Source of the DNA: an uncultured Capnocytophaga sp.
GTDB taxonomy: Bacteria; Bacteroidota; Bacteroidia; Flavobacteriales; Flavobacteriaceae
Direction: 5' to 3'
Length of the DNA stretch: 64,000 nt
Assembly: GCF_937936315.1 (NCBI RefSeq)
Contig: NZ_CALGWU010000054.1
Location: forward strand, 16,564-80,563
The notes under the pieces were generated by a model that saw nothing but the letters and a program-made list of their open reading frames with translations, ran no database searches and was not told the origin of the DNA. The number at the start of each line of letters is the position of its first letter. Position 1 is the stretch's first letter. Shown here piece by piece: positions 33,509-41,275 of the stretch. A program made the position numbers and the translations under genes.

Positions 33509-34555
33509 ATGAAACATATTGCTATTATTTTTATATTGCTTTGTCTTGGGGCGTGTAAGCACTCCAATCCTTATAAGGACACTACTATCGAATTGGTAGA
33601 AGTAAAGTCTTTTCCATTGGAGAAAATAAGCGTGCGAGCAATGGTGCTCTTAGAGAAAAACGTGGCTTTTGCAGGCTCCGATGCTACCTTTGGTTTTATC
33701 AACACTCAAAACCAAACTATTGCGACTTCTAACTTGAAGAATCGCGGGGTCATTTCGGATTTCCGTGCGGTGGCAGCTACGAGTCAGAACTTTTTTATGC
33801 TCTCTATCGGCAACCCTGCATTGCTCTACAAAGCTGAACAAAGTGGTATGGAGGAAGTGTATCGCGAGGAACACCCCGATGTATTCTACGATGTATTGCG
33901 CTTTACGGACGACCAATTTGGCATCGCTATAGGCGACCCTATCGACAATCGCCTATCGGTAGTAACAACGCTCAATGGCGGACAACAATGGACGAAACTC
34001 AAGTGGTCGCAATCACCTAAACTTGAAGAGGGTGAAAGTGTATTCGCTGCTAGCAACTCGGCTTTGGCGCACTATGGCAACAAACTATGGGTAGTGACAG
34101 GCGGTAGCAAAAGTAGGGTGTTATTCTCGGACAACAAGAGCTATAAATGGCAAGACCTCGCTACCCTACCCCTCGCCCAAGGTTCGCCTACTCAAGGGGC
34201 TTTCACCATAGCTTTCTACAACGACCAGCAGGGCATCGTTCTCGGTGGTGATTATGAACAACCTACAGAGCGCAAAGGCTCTGGCGCACTCACTTTCGAT
34301 GGGGGTAAAACTTGGCAGCCTATCGCAACCGACAAGGCTATTGGCTATGCGAGTTGTGTGCAATACATCCCTAATAGTGAGGGGAATGCTTTGGTGGCAA
34401 CTTCGCCTAATGGTCTTTTCTTCTCTAACGACCAAGGCAAGAGTTGGCAACAACTTTCGGATAAATCCTATCACGCACTCCTTTTTGTAGATGAACAAAC
34501 TATGGTTGCTTCGGGTAATGAGAAAATCACCTTTTTTAGAGTTGTAAAAAAATGA
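33509..34555 (+). CDS. BNR/YCF48-like beta-propeller lipoprotein
   Basis: 348 aa with a lipoprotein signal ending LGAC (Cys16). Several Asp-box/BNR repeats (TLNGGQQWTKLKW, FDGGKTWQPI, SNDQGKSWQQL) indicate a seven-bladed propeller like the Ycf48/sialidase-like group. Flavobacterial homologues are often labelled oxidoreductase without evidence, and no redox motif is visible. The protein is in the envelope, perhaps as an assembly or binding factor. Its stop overlaps the start of the next gene by 4 bases (ATGA), so the two are coupled. Confidence 0.8.
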   Translation: MKHIAIIFILLCLGACKHSNPYKDTTIELVEVKSFPLEKISVRAMVLLEKNVAFAGSDATFGFINTQNQTIATSNLKNRGVISDFRAVAATSQNFFMLSIGNPALLYKAEQSGMEEVYREEHPDVFYDVLRFTDDQFGIAIGDPIDNRLSVVTTLNGGQQWTKLKWSQSPKLEEGESVFAASNSALAHYGNKLWVVTGGSKSRVLFSDNKSYKWQDLATLPLAQGSPTQGAFTIAFYNDQQGIVLGGDYEQPTERKGSGALTFDGGKTWQPIATDKAIGYASCVQYIPNSEGNALVATSPNGLFFSNDQGKSWQQLSDKSYHALLFVDEQTMVASGNEKITFFRVVKK

Positions 34556-35220
34556 TGGTAAGTGAGGTAACAGCTTTGCGAAAGGCTGGTGAGTTGGATG
34601 AAGCATTGCGTATCGCTCTCGAGGAATTTAAGGAAAACGATAGCTGTATCAACAAATATTCGTTGGGCTGGGTGTATTACGATTTTTGCAAGAGGGCAGT
34701 AGCCGAAAACGATTTAGATGTTTTCCTACAATATGTACAAACTCTCAAAGACCTGCATTTCAGCACTGAAGAAGTACTCATCACCGACCAACTGCTTTGG
34801 CAATATGTAAAACTCTTGGCTCAGTTGCGTAAAATAGGAAGAATAGCACTCATTGATGTGCTGTACGAGAGTTTGAAAGGTATGTATTTCACGATGCCTT
34901 CTGAAGCGTTTTCTGCTTTAGCGGAGCAGTTGCACAAAGTTTACAAAGACCGCGATGAATATTTGGAAGTAATTACTGATGTAATGCCTTTTCTGCGCGC
35001 TGAAGATTTTGCCCCTAAATCATACCAAGGTACGCTTATAACGCCTTTAGCAGAACAAATTTACCGAACTTATAGCAAACATATATTAAAAAGTGGCGAT
35101 AAAGAAATTATCGCCACCTTTATACCTATCTTGCATCAGTGGATGCAGGCACATCCTGAATACAATTCGCTTATTTACTACTATGTAGAGATGTGTAATT
35201 TTGCCGATATACCAATGTAA
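34552..35220 (+). CDS. Hypothetical helical (TPR-like) protein, 222 aa
   Basis: A cytosolic, mostly helical protein that starts with an ALRKAGELDEALRIALEEF repeat of TPR character and YSLGWVYYDFCKRAV. The rest has regular helices without catalytic motifs. An ATGATG pair gives two possible starts (34552 or 34555). It is translationally coupled to the propeller lipoprotein and converges on the MoxR-type ATPase gene with a 6-base gap. Function not recognised. Confidence 0.7.
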   Translation: MMVSEVTALRKAGELDEALRIALEEFKENDSCINKYSLGWVYYDFCKRAVAENDLDVFLQYVQTLKDLHFSTEEVLITDQLLWQYVKLLAQLRKIGRIALIDVLYESLKGMYFTMPSEAFSALAEQLHKVYKDRDEYLEVITDVMPFLRAEDFAPKSYQGTLITPLAEQIYRTYSKHILKSGDKEIIATFIPILHQWMQAHPEYNSLIYYYVEMCNFADIPM

Positions 35221-35226
35221 TAATTA

Positions 35227-36312
35227 TCAATTGTTCATTGCCGAACATTGGTTGTAGAGTTCACGCCACGATGCTCCGCGTTTCTTCATTACATTTTCAA
35301 GGTATTCCTTCCACACCATTTTATCTTTATCTTCATCTTTCACTACAGCGCCTTGCAATCCTGATGCTAAATCTTCATCGGTAACAGTGCCGTTGCCAAA
35401 ACTACCTGCTAATGCCATACTATTGGTAATAAGCGAAATAGCTTCGGCGGTAGAAATAACTCCACTAGGCGATTTAAGTTTTTGTTTTTCATCTAAAGTA
35501 GCTCCTTTGCGCAATTCGCGGAAAATTGTTACAATCTTCTCTATGGCTTCATTGCTTGGCAAGGCGGCTTTCAGCTTGTAGTTGTTAGAAATTTCGGCTA
35601 CACGCTTGGTTACGATAGATACTTCAGTTTCTAAAGTAGCAGGAGCAGGTAGCACAATGATGTTGAAACGTCTTTTAAGTGCTGATGACATTTCGTTTAC
35701 ACCACGGTCGCGGGTATTAGCTGTGGCAATAATAGAGAAACCACGCTGAGCTGGCAATTCTTCACTGAGTTCAGGAATGGCTATATTCTTTTCCGATAGG
35801 ATAGAAATCAATGCATCTTGTACTTCGGAAGCACAACGTGAAATCTCCTCAAAACGAGCGACAGTTCCTGTTTCCATCGCGCGATAAATAGGTGATTTAA
35901 GTAAGGCTTCGTGCGATGGACCGTTAGCCAAAAGCATTGCATAGTTCCACGAATAGCGTATATGCTCTTCACTAGTGCCCGCAGTACCTTGAATCACTTT
36001 GCCCGAGTCGCCACAAATGGCAGCTGTAAGGTTTTCGGAAAGCCACGATTTGGCAGTTCCTGGCTCACCTATGAGCAGCAAAGAGCGGTCGGTAAGGAGT
36101 GTAGCAATAGCGATTTCCACCAAGCGATTATGACCGATGTACTTAGGAGTAATTTCCACCCCGCAGGCAGTACCACCAGTTACAAATTTCAACACAGCTT
36201 TAGGCGACAATTGCCAGCCTATGGGCTTTTCTTGTTTTTTATCCTCTTCTTTTAAAGCCTCTAATTCCTTAGCGTAGAGTTGTTCCGCAGGAAGGCGTAA
36301 TACATTTGACAT
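35227..36312 (-). CDS. MoxR-type AAA ATPase
   Basis: The ATG at 36312 (MSNVLRLPAEQLYAKEL) is preferred. A frame 16 codons longer is encoded by an interspersed CCCTCCC repeat (giving HSPLLGRGWG) and would not be natural. The 361-aa protein has Walker A LLIGEPGTAKSWL, Walker B-like ARFEEISRCASEVQDALI, sensor 1 FSIIATANTRDRGVNEMSS and an arginine finger region ALKRRFN. MoxR-like ATPases remodel metal-centre or surface complexes, usually with a VWA protein. None is adjacent here, so the partner must be elsewhere. Cytosolic. Confidence 0.85.
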   Translation of the reverse strand: MSNVLRLPAEQLYAKELEALKEEDKKQEKPIGWQLSPKAVLKFVTGGTACGVEITPKYIGHNRLVEIAIATLLTDRSLLLIGEPGTAKSWLSENLTAAICGDSGKVIQGTAGTSEEHIRYSWNYAMLLANGPSHEALLKSPIYRAMETGTVARFEEISRCASEVQDALISILSEKNIAIPELSEELPAQRGFSIIATANTRDRGVNEMSSALKRRFNIIVLPAPATLETEVSIVTKRVAEISNNYKLKAALPSNEAIEKIVTIFRELRKGATLDEKQKLKSPSGVISTAEAISLITNSMALAGSFGNGTVTDEDLASGLQGAVVKDEDKDKMVWKEYLENVMKKRGASWRELYNQCSAMNN

Positions 36313-36330
36313 AAGTTCTATAATCCTCCC

Positions 36331-36351
36331 CCACCCCCTCCCAAGGAGGGG
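36331..36351. repeat. CCCTCCC palindromic element, copy 3
   Basis: CCCCTCC and GGAGGGG pair perfectly around CAA. A near relative follows at 36391-36411. Both lie between the GH109-type gene and the MoxR gene on the minus strand and may end transcription of the former. Confidence 0.65.
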
Positions 36352-36390
36352 AGAATGCAATATAAATAGTTAGGAAAATATATTATCCTA

Positions 36391-36411
36391 CCCCCTCCCC
36401 TTGGGGGAGGG
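36391..36411. repeat. CCCTCCCC palindromic element, copy 4
   Basis: CCCTCCCC and GGGGAGGG form an 8-bp stem. It is closely similar to the element at 6490-6514. Confidence 0.65.
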
Positions 36412-36426
36412 AAAGGGGTCGGGATA

Positions 36427-37842
36427 CTAATTAACAAACGCGTGTTTATAACCTTTTTGTTTATTCCAAGCACCACGAGTGAAATCAGGGATTTCTACTG
36501 GAGCACTGCCGTTTTCTAATGATAGCTTAGAAAGAGGCGATAAGCAGCACCATTCTGCAAGGTCATACACATCCATATCTAAAGGCAAACCATTGCGCAA
36601 ACAATAAATCAAACGGTAGTCCATAATAAAGTCCATACCTCCGTGTCCACCTACTTCTTTAGCTTTAGCTTCTAATTCTTTAAGGATACGTGGTTTATAT
36701 TTTTCCATTAAGGCTTTTTTAGCACTATCAGGCATAAAGCTGTGTGCTGATAGATTTTCGTGGTTAGGCACTATGTCCTTATCTACATTTTCAGGTTGTA
36801 GCAAATAGCCTGATATAGGATATTTATTAGCAAAACCTTTAGTTCCTGTAAGTTGATACATACGAGAATAAGGACGAGGAGTCACTACATTGTGCTGTAT
36901 TTGTATAGTTTTACCTTTTTCAGTTTTAATCATTGTGATAGTGTGGTCACCATTTTTGAAATCGCTACCGTCTTTGCCTGTTACGCGTTTCATCACTTCT
37001 CTACCTCTGAAAGGCTCAGTGTCAAACGATACTAAGTAGTTCATCTTATCGCCGCGGTGAATGTTGAGAGCTTGGCATACAGGACCTATACCATGAGTTG
37101 GATACACATCGCCTCTGTTCTTAAAGTTGTAGTCCAAACGCCAGTTATTCCAGTAGTAAGACCAAAATTCATCGAGGTTGTGAATATAAGAGCCCTCTCC
37201 ATGAATCACCTCTCCCAAAAGCCCTTGTTGCGCCATATTAAGAGTAGTAATTTCAAAATAGTCGTACACACAGTTTTCTAACATCATACAGTGCAAACGT
37301 TTCTTTTCGCTCATATCTATAAGTGCCCAAATCTCTTTCATATCAAGAGCTGCAGGCACTTCTATAGCTACATGTTTGCCGTGTTCCATTGCATAAAGCG
37401 CCATCTCTGTGTGGTGCTTCCAGTCAGTTACTATATAAACAAGATCTACATCTGGACGCTCACAAAGGGCTTTCCAAGCATCTTCACTTCCGGTATATTG
37501 TGGTACGCGTGGAAGACCTGCTTTTTCAATTATTTTTTGTGATTTTTCTACCATTTCAGGACGAATATCACTAAGAGCTGTAATCTTAGCTCCTTCTATG
37601 TGCATATAACGTTCAACAGCACTATGACCTCTCATTCCGAGACCGATAATTCCCACACGCACTGTCTCTAATTTATCAGTTACTAAGTTTAGCACATCTT
37701 TTTGACCTTGAGCGCGCTTAGGAACTTCTACTTTTATAGGTGTATAGGAGTTTTTTGTTTGAGCAATGTTTTTTAGCTGGTTACACGCTGTAAAACCTAC
37801 CAATAGAAAGATGCTGAGAAGCATCGGGTACAATCTTTTCAT
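36427..37842 (-). CDS. GH109-type Gfo/Idh/MocA family glycosidase
   Basis: 471 aa with a lipoprotein signal ending FTAC (Cys20). The NAD-binding Rossmann segment is VRVGIIGLGMRGHSAVERYM, followed by AIEVPAALDMKE and YPTHGIGPVCQALNIHRGD. The C-terminal block GGHGGMDFIMDYRLIYCLRN and WCCLSPLSKLSLENGSAPVE is characteristic of family GH109. Known members are NAD-dependent alpha-N-acetylgalactosaminidases acting on host glycans such as mucin or blood-group A. Being a lipoprotein it would act in the envelope, with the cofactor bound before export. It has its own promoter and no SusC/D partner. Confidence 0.87.
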   Translation of the reverse strand: MKRLYPMLLSIFLLVGFTACNQLKNIAQTKNSYTPIKVEVPKRAQGQKDVLNLVTDKLETVRVGIIGLGMRGHSAVERYMHIEGAKITALSDIRPEMVEKSQKIIEKAGLPRVPQYTGSEDAWKALCERPDVDLVYIVTDWKHHTEMALYAMEHGKHVAIEVPAALDMKEIWALIDMSEKKRLHCMMLENCVYDYFEITTLNMAQQGLLGEVIHGEGSYIHNLDEFWSYYWNNWRLDYNFKNRGDVYPTHGIGPVCQALNIHRGDKMNYLVSFDTEPFRGREVMKRVTGKDGSDFKNGDHTITMIKTEKGKTIQIQHNVVTPRPYSRMYQLTGTKGFANKYPISGYLLQPENVDKDIVPNHENLSAHSFMPDSAKKALMEKYKPRILKELEAKAKEVGGHGGMDFIMDYRLIYCLRNGLPLDMDVYDLAEWCCLSPLSKLSLENGSAPVEIPDFTRGAWNKQKGYKHAFVN

Positions 37843-37871
37843 AAAAGTTAAAATTAAAAGTTTATAATGGG

Positions 37872-37902
37872 CAAAGGTATAAATAATTTGTCAATTAGCA
37901 AA
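37872..37902 (-). promoter_or_regulatory. Promoter of the GH109-type gene
   Basis: On the minus strand TTTG (37902-37899), 19 bases, TACCTTTG (37879-37872); the ATG is at 37842. Confidence 0.75.
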
Positions 37903-37928
37903 TTACAGAATTAGAAAAAGTTTACTTT

Positions 37929-39122
37929 TTATTCAGGCATTCCAGGGTACCAAGTACCACCATAACGCGTATCTTCCCACACTTGTTTAAAATCAGAGAT
38001 ATTGTAGTAGTTGTGTTTTTTAAATTCGCGATCGTAATCGAGTTCACTACCTTCGTATCCTTCAGCTTGAAATCCTAATTTAACAAAATATCTAAAATTC
38101 ATATTGAGAGGTTCAGCAATTTTTTCGGAATAATAAGCTAATTTTCCAAGTAGTTCAGCTTGTAGTGCAAAATCTAACCCACTATCTTTGCGCATCATAA
38201 GAATATAATCCTCTATTTTGCGTAAAAATAGTTTTTTATCATCTTCTGACGCACGCTCAACAGCCTCTATCATTTCAGTGTGAAACACCAATTTACCATC
38301 ACATTGCAAATGCCAAAACAGACTTCCAAAGTGTTTAATCAGTTGAACCTCATTGATATTTTTGTGAAGTACAAAATCATTCAGTTCTTTATCTTTCAGA
38401 TAATTGTAACGCACCAAATACTCCAAAAACGATGCATCGTGTTCTTGAAGCCATCGAAAACTCTCTCGACTATCGTTAAAAAGGTATTTATTGCGATGCA
38501 CTAATTCTGTAATGTTATTTTGGCGTTGTTCAGGTAAATATTTCTCTTCACACCATTTATACAACTTAACAGGTTCACTTTCTATTTGAATTTTCTTAGG
38601 GGCATTCTGTTCTTTTTGAAGACATTCAGGACAAAGTTTTTGATAGTTGATGAGTTCAGGTAACGCAAAGAGTTCGGTGAAAAATCGTCCCTTTTTAACA
38701 ATATAATAAGAATAAAAGTAAACCTCATCAGTGTTTTTTCGGTAGTAACGTATTTGTCGGTCACAAGGTTGCCAATTGTTTAAGAAGAGATAATCAGTAG
38801 ATTTTTCAGGGTCAATAGTTCGACCAAAAATTCGTTGTACTTTTGCAATAAATTCAGTTTCTGAAGGTTGTTGATATCCTTCTTTAGCAAGAATTTCGCG
38901 CAGTAGCGGAATGGTTGCATCTAAATCGGATTTTGAATAGGTATAAGTTTCAATATCTGTATCATATATTTCTCCTGATATACCTTTTGAGAGTTGTTTG
39001 TTGAGCACTGCAATTTGTTCAGCCAAAAGCTGAAAATTGTATTTTTCTTCTCGCGAATTATCAGTTGCAGCTTCTTGGCAACCTACTAAAAGAAGCAATA
39101 ATAAAAGAAAATAGTGTTTCAT
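37929..39122 (-). CDS. Hypothetical lipoprotein, 397 aa
   Basis: The start is placed at ATG 39122 (MKHYFLLLLLLLVGC). The 16 extra residues of the longest frame lie across the TACCTTTG promoter box at 39155-39148. The lipobox is LVGC (Cys15), followed by QEAATD. The mature part is mostly charged and helical, with a possible zinc-knuckle-like pair (LCPECLQ) in the middle. No known domain is recognised. It is divergent from the BioF-like gene. Confidence 0.75.
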   Translation of the reverse strand: MKHYFLLLLLLLVGCQEAATDNSREEKYNFQLLAEQIAVLNKQLSKGISGEIYDTDIETYTYSKSDLDATIPLLREILAKEGYQQPSETEFIAKVQRIFGRTIDPEKSTDYLFLNNWQPCDRQIRYYRKNTDEVYFYSYYIVKKGRFFTELFALPELINYQKLCPECLQKEQNAPKKIQIESEPVKLYKWCEEKYLPEQRQNNITELVHRNKYLFNDSRESFRWLQEHDASFLEYLVRYNYLKDKELNDFVLHKNINEVQLIKHFGSLFWHLQCDGKLVFHTEMIEAVERASEDDKKLFLRKIEDYILMMRKDSGLDFALQAELLGKLAYYSEKIAEPLNMNFRYFVKLGFQAEGYEGSELDYDREFKKHNYYNISDFKQVWEDTRYGGTWYPGMPE

Positions 39123-39147
39123 TGTTGTTAAGAAGTTTAGAATGTGG

Positions 39148-39155
39148 CAAAGGTA
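39148..39155 (-). promoter_or_regulatory. -7 box of the 397-aa lipoprotein gene
   Basis: TACCTTTG on the minus strand, 26 bases before the chosen ATG; it fixes that start. Confidence 0.6.
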
Positions 39156-39198
39156 ACAAATTTTCGTCATTTGTCATTCGTAATTCGTCATTATTTTC

Positions 39199-39206
39199 TA
39201 CTTTTG
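39199..39206 (+). promoter_or_regulatory. -7 box immediately before the BioF-like gene
   Basis: TACTTTTG ends only 4 bases before the ATG at 39211, so transcription from it would give a leaderless or nearly leaderless mRNA. Confidence 0.55.
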
Positions 39207-39210
39207 CAAT

Positions 39211-40320
39211 ATGAAACACATCCGAGAAAAATTAACTGAACGCCAAAAAAATAATGCCTTGCGCAAACTTAGTGAACGCTCGTTTGCTATTGATTTCTAC
39301 TCTAATGATTATATAGGTTTTAGCACAAATCCCACTATCACTGAGCGTGTTAGCCAACTGATAAGCGACACAACTCCTCACGGTGCAACAGGCTCTCGAT
39401 TGCTATCGGGAAACTCTCATTTATTCACAGAAACCGAACGCTATATCGCTGATTTTCATAACGCTGAAGGGGCTCTTTTGTACAATTCAGGCTATGATGC
39501 TAATGTAGGTTTTTTCTCTTGCATCGTAGGTCGTGGCGATGTAATTTTATATGATAGTTATAGTCACGCTTCTATACGCGATGGTATTTCACTCAGTTTA
39601 GCACATTCGTATAAGTTCAAACACAACGATTTAGACGATTTAGAAAAACTGCTCAAAAAGTTTGCAACGGGTGACAAAACAGTGCTCATCGCTACTGAAA
39701 GCGTTTTTTCAATGGATGGCGACAGCCCAGATTTAGTGCGTTTGGTAGCTTTAGCGCAAGAATATGGTGCTTATATAGCAGTGGATGAGGCGCACGCTAT
39801 AGGTGTTTTTGGCAAACACGGCTGTGGATTGGTACAAGCCTTAGGATTAGAAACTGAAATCTTCGCGCGCATTGTCACCTTTGGCAAAGGCTTGGGGGCT
39901 CACGGAGCAGCAGTAGTTGCTAATGATGAGGTGATACAATATTTAGTAAACTTCTCGCGCTCATTTATTTATACAACAGCTATGAGTCCACATAGTGTAG
40001 CGACTATTCGCGCAGGTTATGAACAGTTACAACAAACGGAGGCTATGAACGCTCTTCGGCACAATATAGAATATTTCAAATCATTAATAACCCAATATGG
40101 TATTGAAGGATTTATACCTTCCAATTCTGCTATCCAAGCAATGGTAGTAAGTGGTAACGACCGCGTGAAAACCCTTGCCGAGCGTTTACAAGTCCAAGGG
40201 TTAGGAGTATTACCTATTTTAGCCCCCACTGTACCTGCTGGTCAGGAGCGGTTGAGAGTATGTTTACACAGCTTTAATACCGAAGAAGAAATCAAACGAT
40301 TTATTGATTTGTTAATTTAA
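39211..40320 (+). CDS. bioF: 8-amino-7-oxononanoate synthase-like PLP enzyme
   Basis: 369 aa in the alpha-oxoamine synthase family. Features are FYSNDYIGFS, HGATGSRLLSGNSHLF (57-72), LYDSYSHASIRDGI, the PLP-phosphate/ring Asp192 in VDEAHAIGVFG, and the Schiff-base Lys226 in TFGKGLGAHGA. The length and the GSRLLSGN motif favour BioF, which joins pimeloyl thioester and alanine in biotin synthesis. KBL or other acyl-transferases of the family cannot be fully excluded, because no other bio genes are adjacent. It has an unusually close promoter. Confidence 0.82.
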   Translation: MKHIREKLTERQKNNALRKLSERSFAIDFYSNDYIGFSTNPTITERVSQLISDTTPHGATGSRLLSGNSHLFTETERYIADFHNAEGALLYNSGYDANVGFFSCIVGRGDVILYDSYSHASIRDGISLSLAHSYKFKHNDLDDLEKLLKKFATGDKTVLIATESVFSMDGDSPDLVRLVALAQEYGAYIAVDEAHAIGVFGKHGCGLVQALGLETEIFARIVTFGKGLGAHGAAVVANDEVIQYLVNFSRSFIYTTAMSPHSVATIRAGYEQLQQTEAMNALRHNIEYFKSLITQYGIEGFIPSNSAIQAMVVSGNDRVKTLAERLQVQGLGVLPILAPTVPAGQERLRVCLHSFNTEEEIKRFIDLLI

Positions 40321-40370
40321 CAATCAGCCTTCTTTTTTAAAAATAATAAAGAAAATCTTACTTATCAGTT

Positions 40371-40400
40371 TAGCCAAGGTTTAAAACTTTGGCTAATTTT
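40371..40400 (+). terminator. Terminator-like hairpin after bioF
   Basis: TAGCCAAGGT and ACTTTGGCTA pair over 10 positions (one G-T) around a 5-base loop, followed by ATTTTAT. Related to the CTTTGCCAAAG motif family. Confidence 0.6.
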
Positions 40401-40544
40401 ATAATATACTTCTACTCCTAACTTTTAACTCCTAAAATCTGTTAAATCCTTACTTTCAGTGAGTAACTATCTTCTTCTTCTTTAAACCGAATATAAATTA
40501 AGCTGTTTATATGATTTTTGTTGTATAGATAATAAAAACACCTT

Positions 40545-40552
40545 ACTTTTGT
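40545..40552 (+). promoter_or_regulatory. -7 box of the sdhCAB operon
   Basis: TACTTTTG, 44 bases before the sdhC ATG. A TTG lies 20 bases upstream of it. Confidence 0.6.
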
Positions 40553-40596
40553 AGCGAAATTATTTAACGTAAATATATAAAAAAACTATAAAACGA

Positions 40597-41271
40597 ATGG
40601 CAGGATTATTTAAAACATCTGTTGCAAGAAAGGTGGCGATGGCTCTCTCGGCACTCTTTCTCATTCTCTTTCTAATCATTCACTTGGCGGTAAACCTTAC
40701 CTCAGTGATTAGTGAGAGTACTTTCAACGAGCTATCCCACTTTATGGGTACGAACCCGCTAATTCAGTTTGCTATGCAACCTGTATTGCTCGCTGGGGTG
40801 TTATTCCATTTCATTATGGGATTTGTCTTGGAACTCCAAAACAAAAAAGCTCGTGGTAGTGAAGCATATTACAGCTACAATGGGGGCGCTAACTCCACTT
40901 GGATGTCTCGTAATATGATCATTTCAGGAATTGCAATTCTCCTTTTCTTAGGGCTTCACCTCTATGATTTTTGGGTAGGTGAAATGAATTACAAGTACAT
41001 CGAGCAATTAGCTCCAAACCCCGACCGCTACTATCACGAATTGATAGAGAAATTCCACGACCCTCTACGTGTGGGATTCTATGTATTGTGTTTTGTGTTC
41101 TTGTGCTTGCACTTGTTGCACGGATTCCAATCTGCTTTCCAATCTATGGGATGGAAAGACGATGCTCGCAAAAAGCTCATCAGTAGCATAGGTAATTGGT
41201 ATTCTTACATCATCTGCGGAGGCTTTATTTTCATAGCCCTCTTCCATTACATTAAATTTTTAACAGCTTAA
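40597..41271 (+). CDS. sdhC: Succinate dehydrogenase/fumarate reductase cytochrome b subunit
   Basis: 224 aa with five membrane helices, the b558 type that carries two haems in one subunit, as in Bacteroidota and epsilonproteobacteria. Conserved His residues are in LIIHLAVNL, LFHFIMGFV, FLGLHLYDFWVG, CLHLLHGFQSAF and IALFHYIKF. It anchors the flavoprotein and iron-sulfur subunits encoded directly downstream and passes electrons to or from menaquinone. The operon sdhC-sdhA-sdhB has gaps of 4 and 6 bases. Confidence 0.93.
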   Translation: MAGLFKTSVARKVAMALSALFLILFLIIHLAVNLTSVISESTFNELSHFMGTNPLIQFAMQPVLLAGVLFHFIMGFVLELQNKKARGSEAYYSYNGGANSTWMSRNMIISGIAILLFLGLHLYDFWVGEMNYKYIEQLAPNPDRYYHELIEKFHDPLRVGFYVLCFVFLCLHLLHGFQSAFQSMGWKDDARKKLISSIGNWYSYIICGGFIFIALFHYIKFLTA

Positions 41272-41275
41272 TCTT

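Noticed and set aside
36313..36360. N-terminal extension of the MoxR-type ATPase
   Set aside because: It is read through an interspersed CCCTCCC palindrome; the ATG at 36312 gives a normal start.
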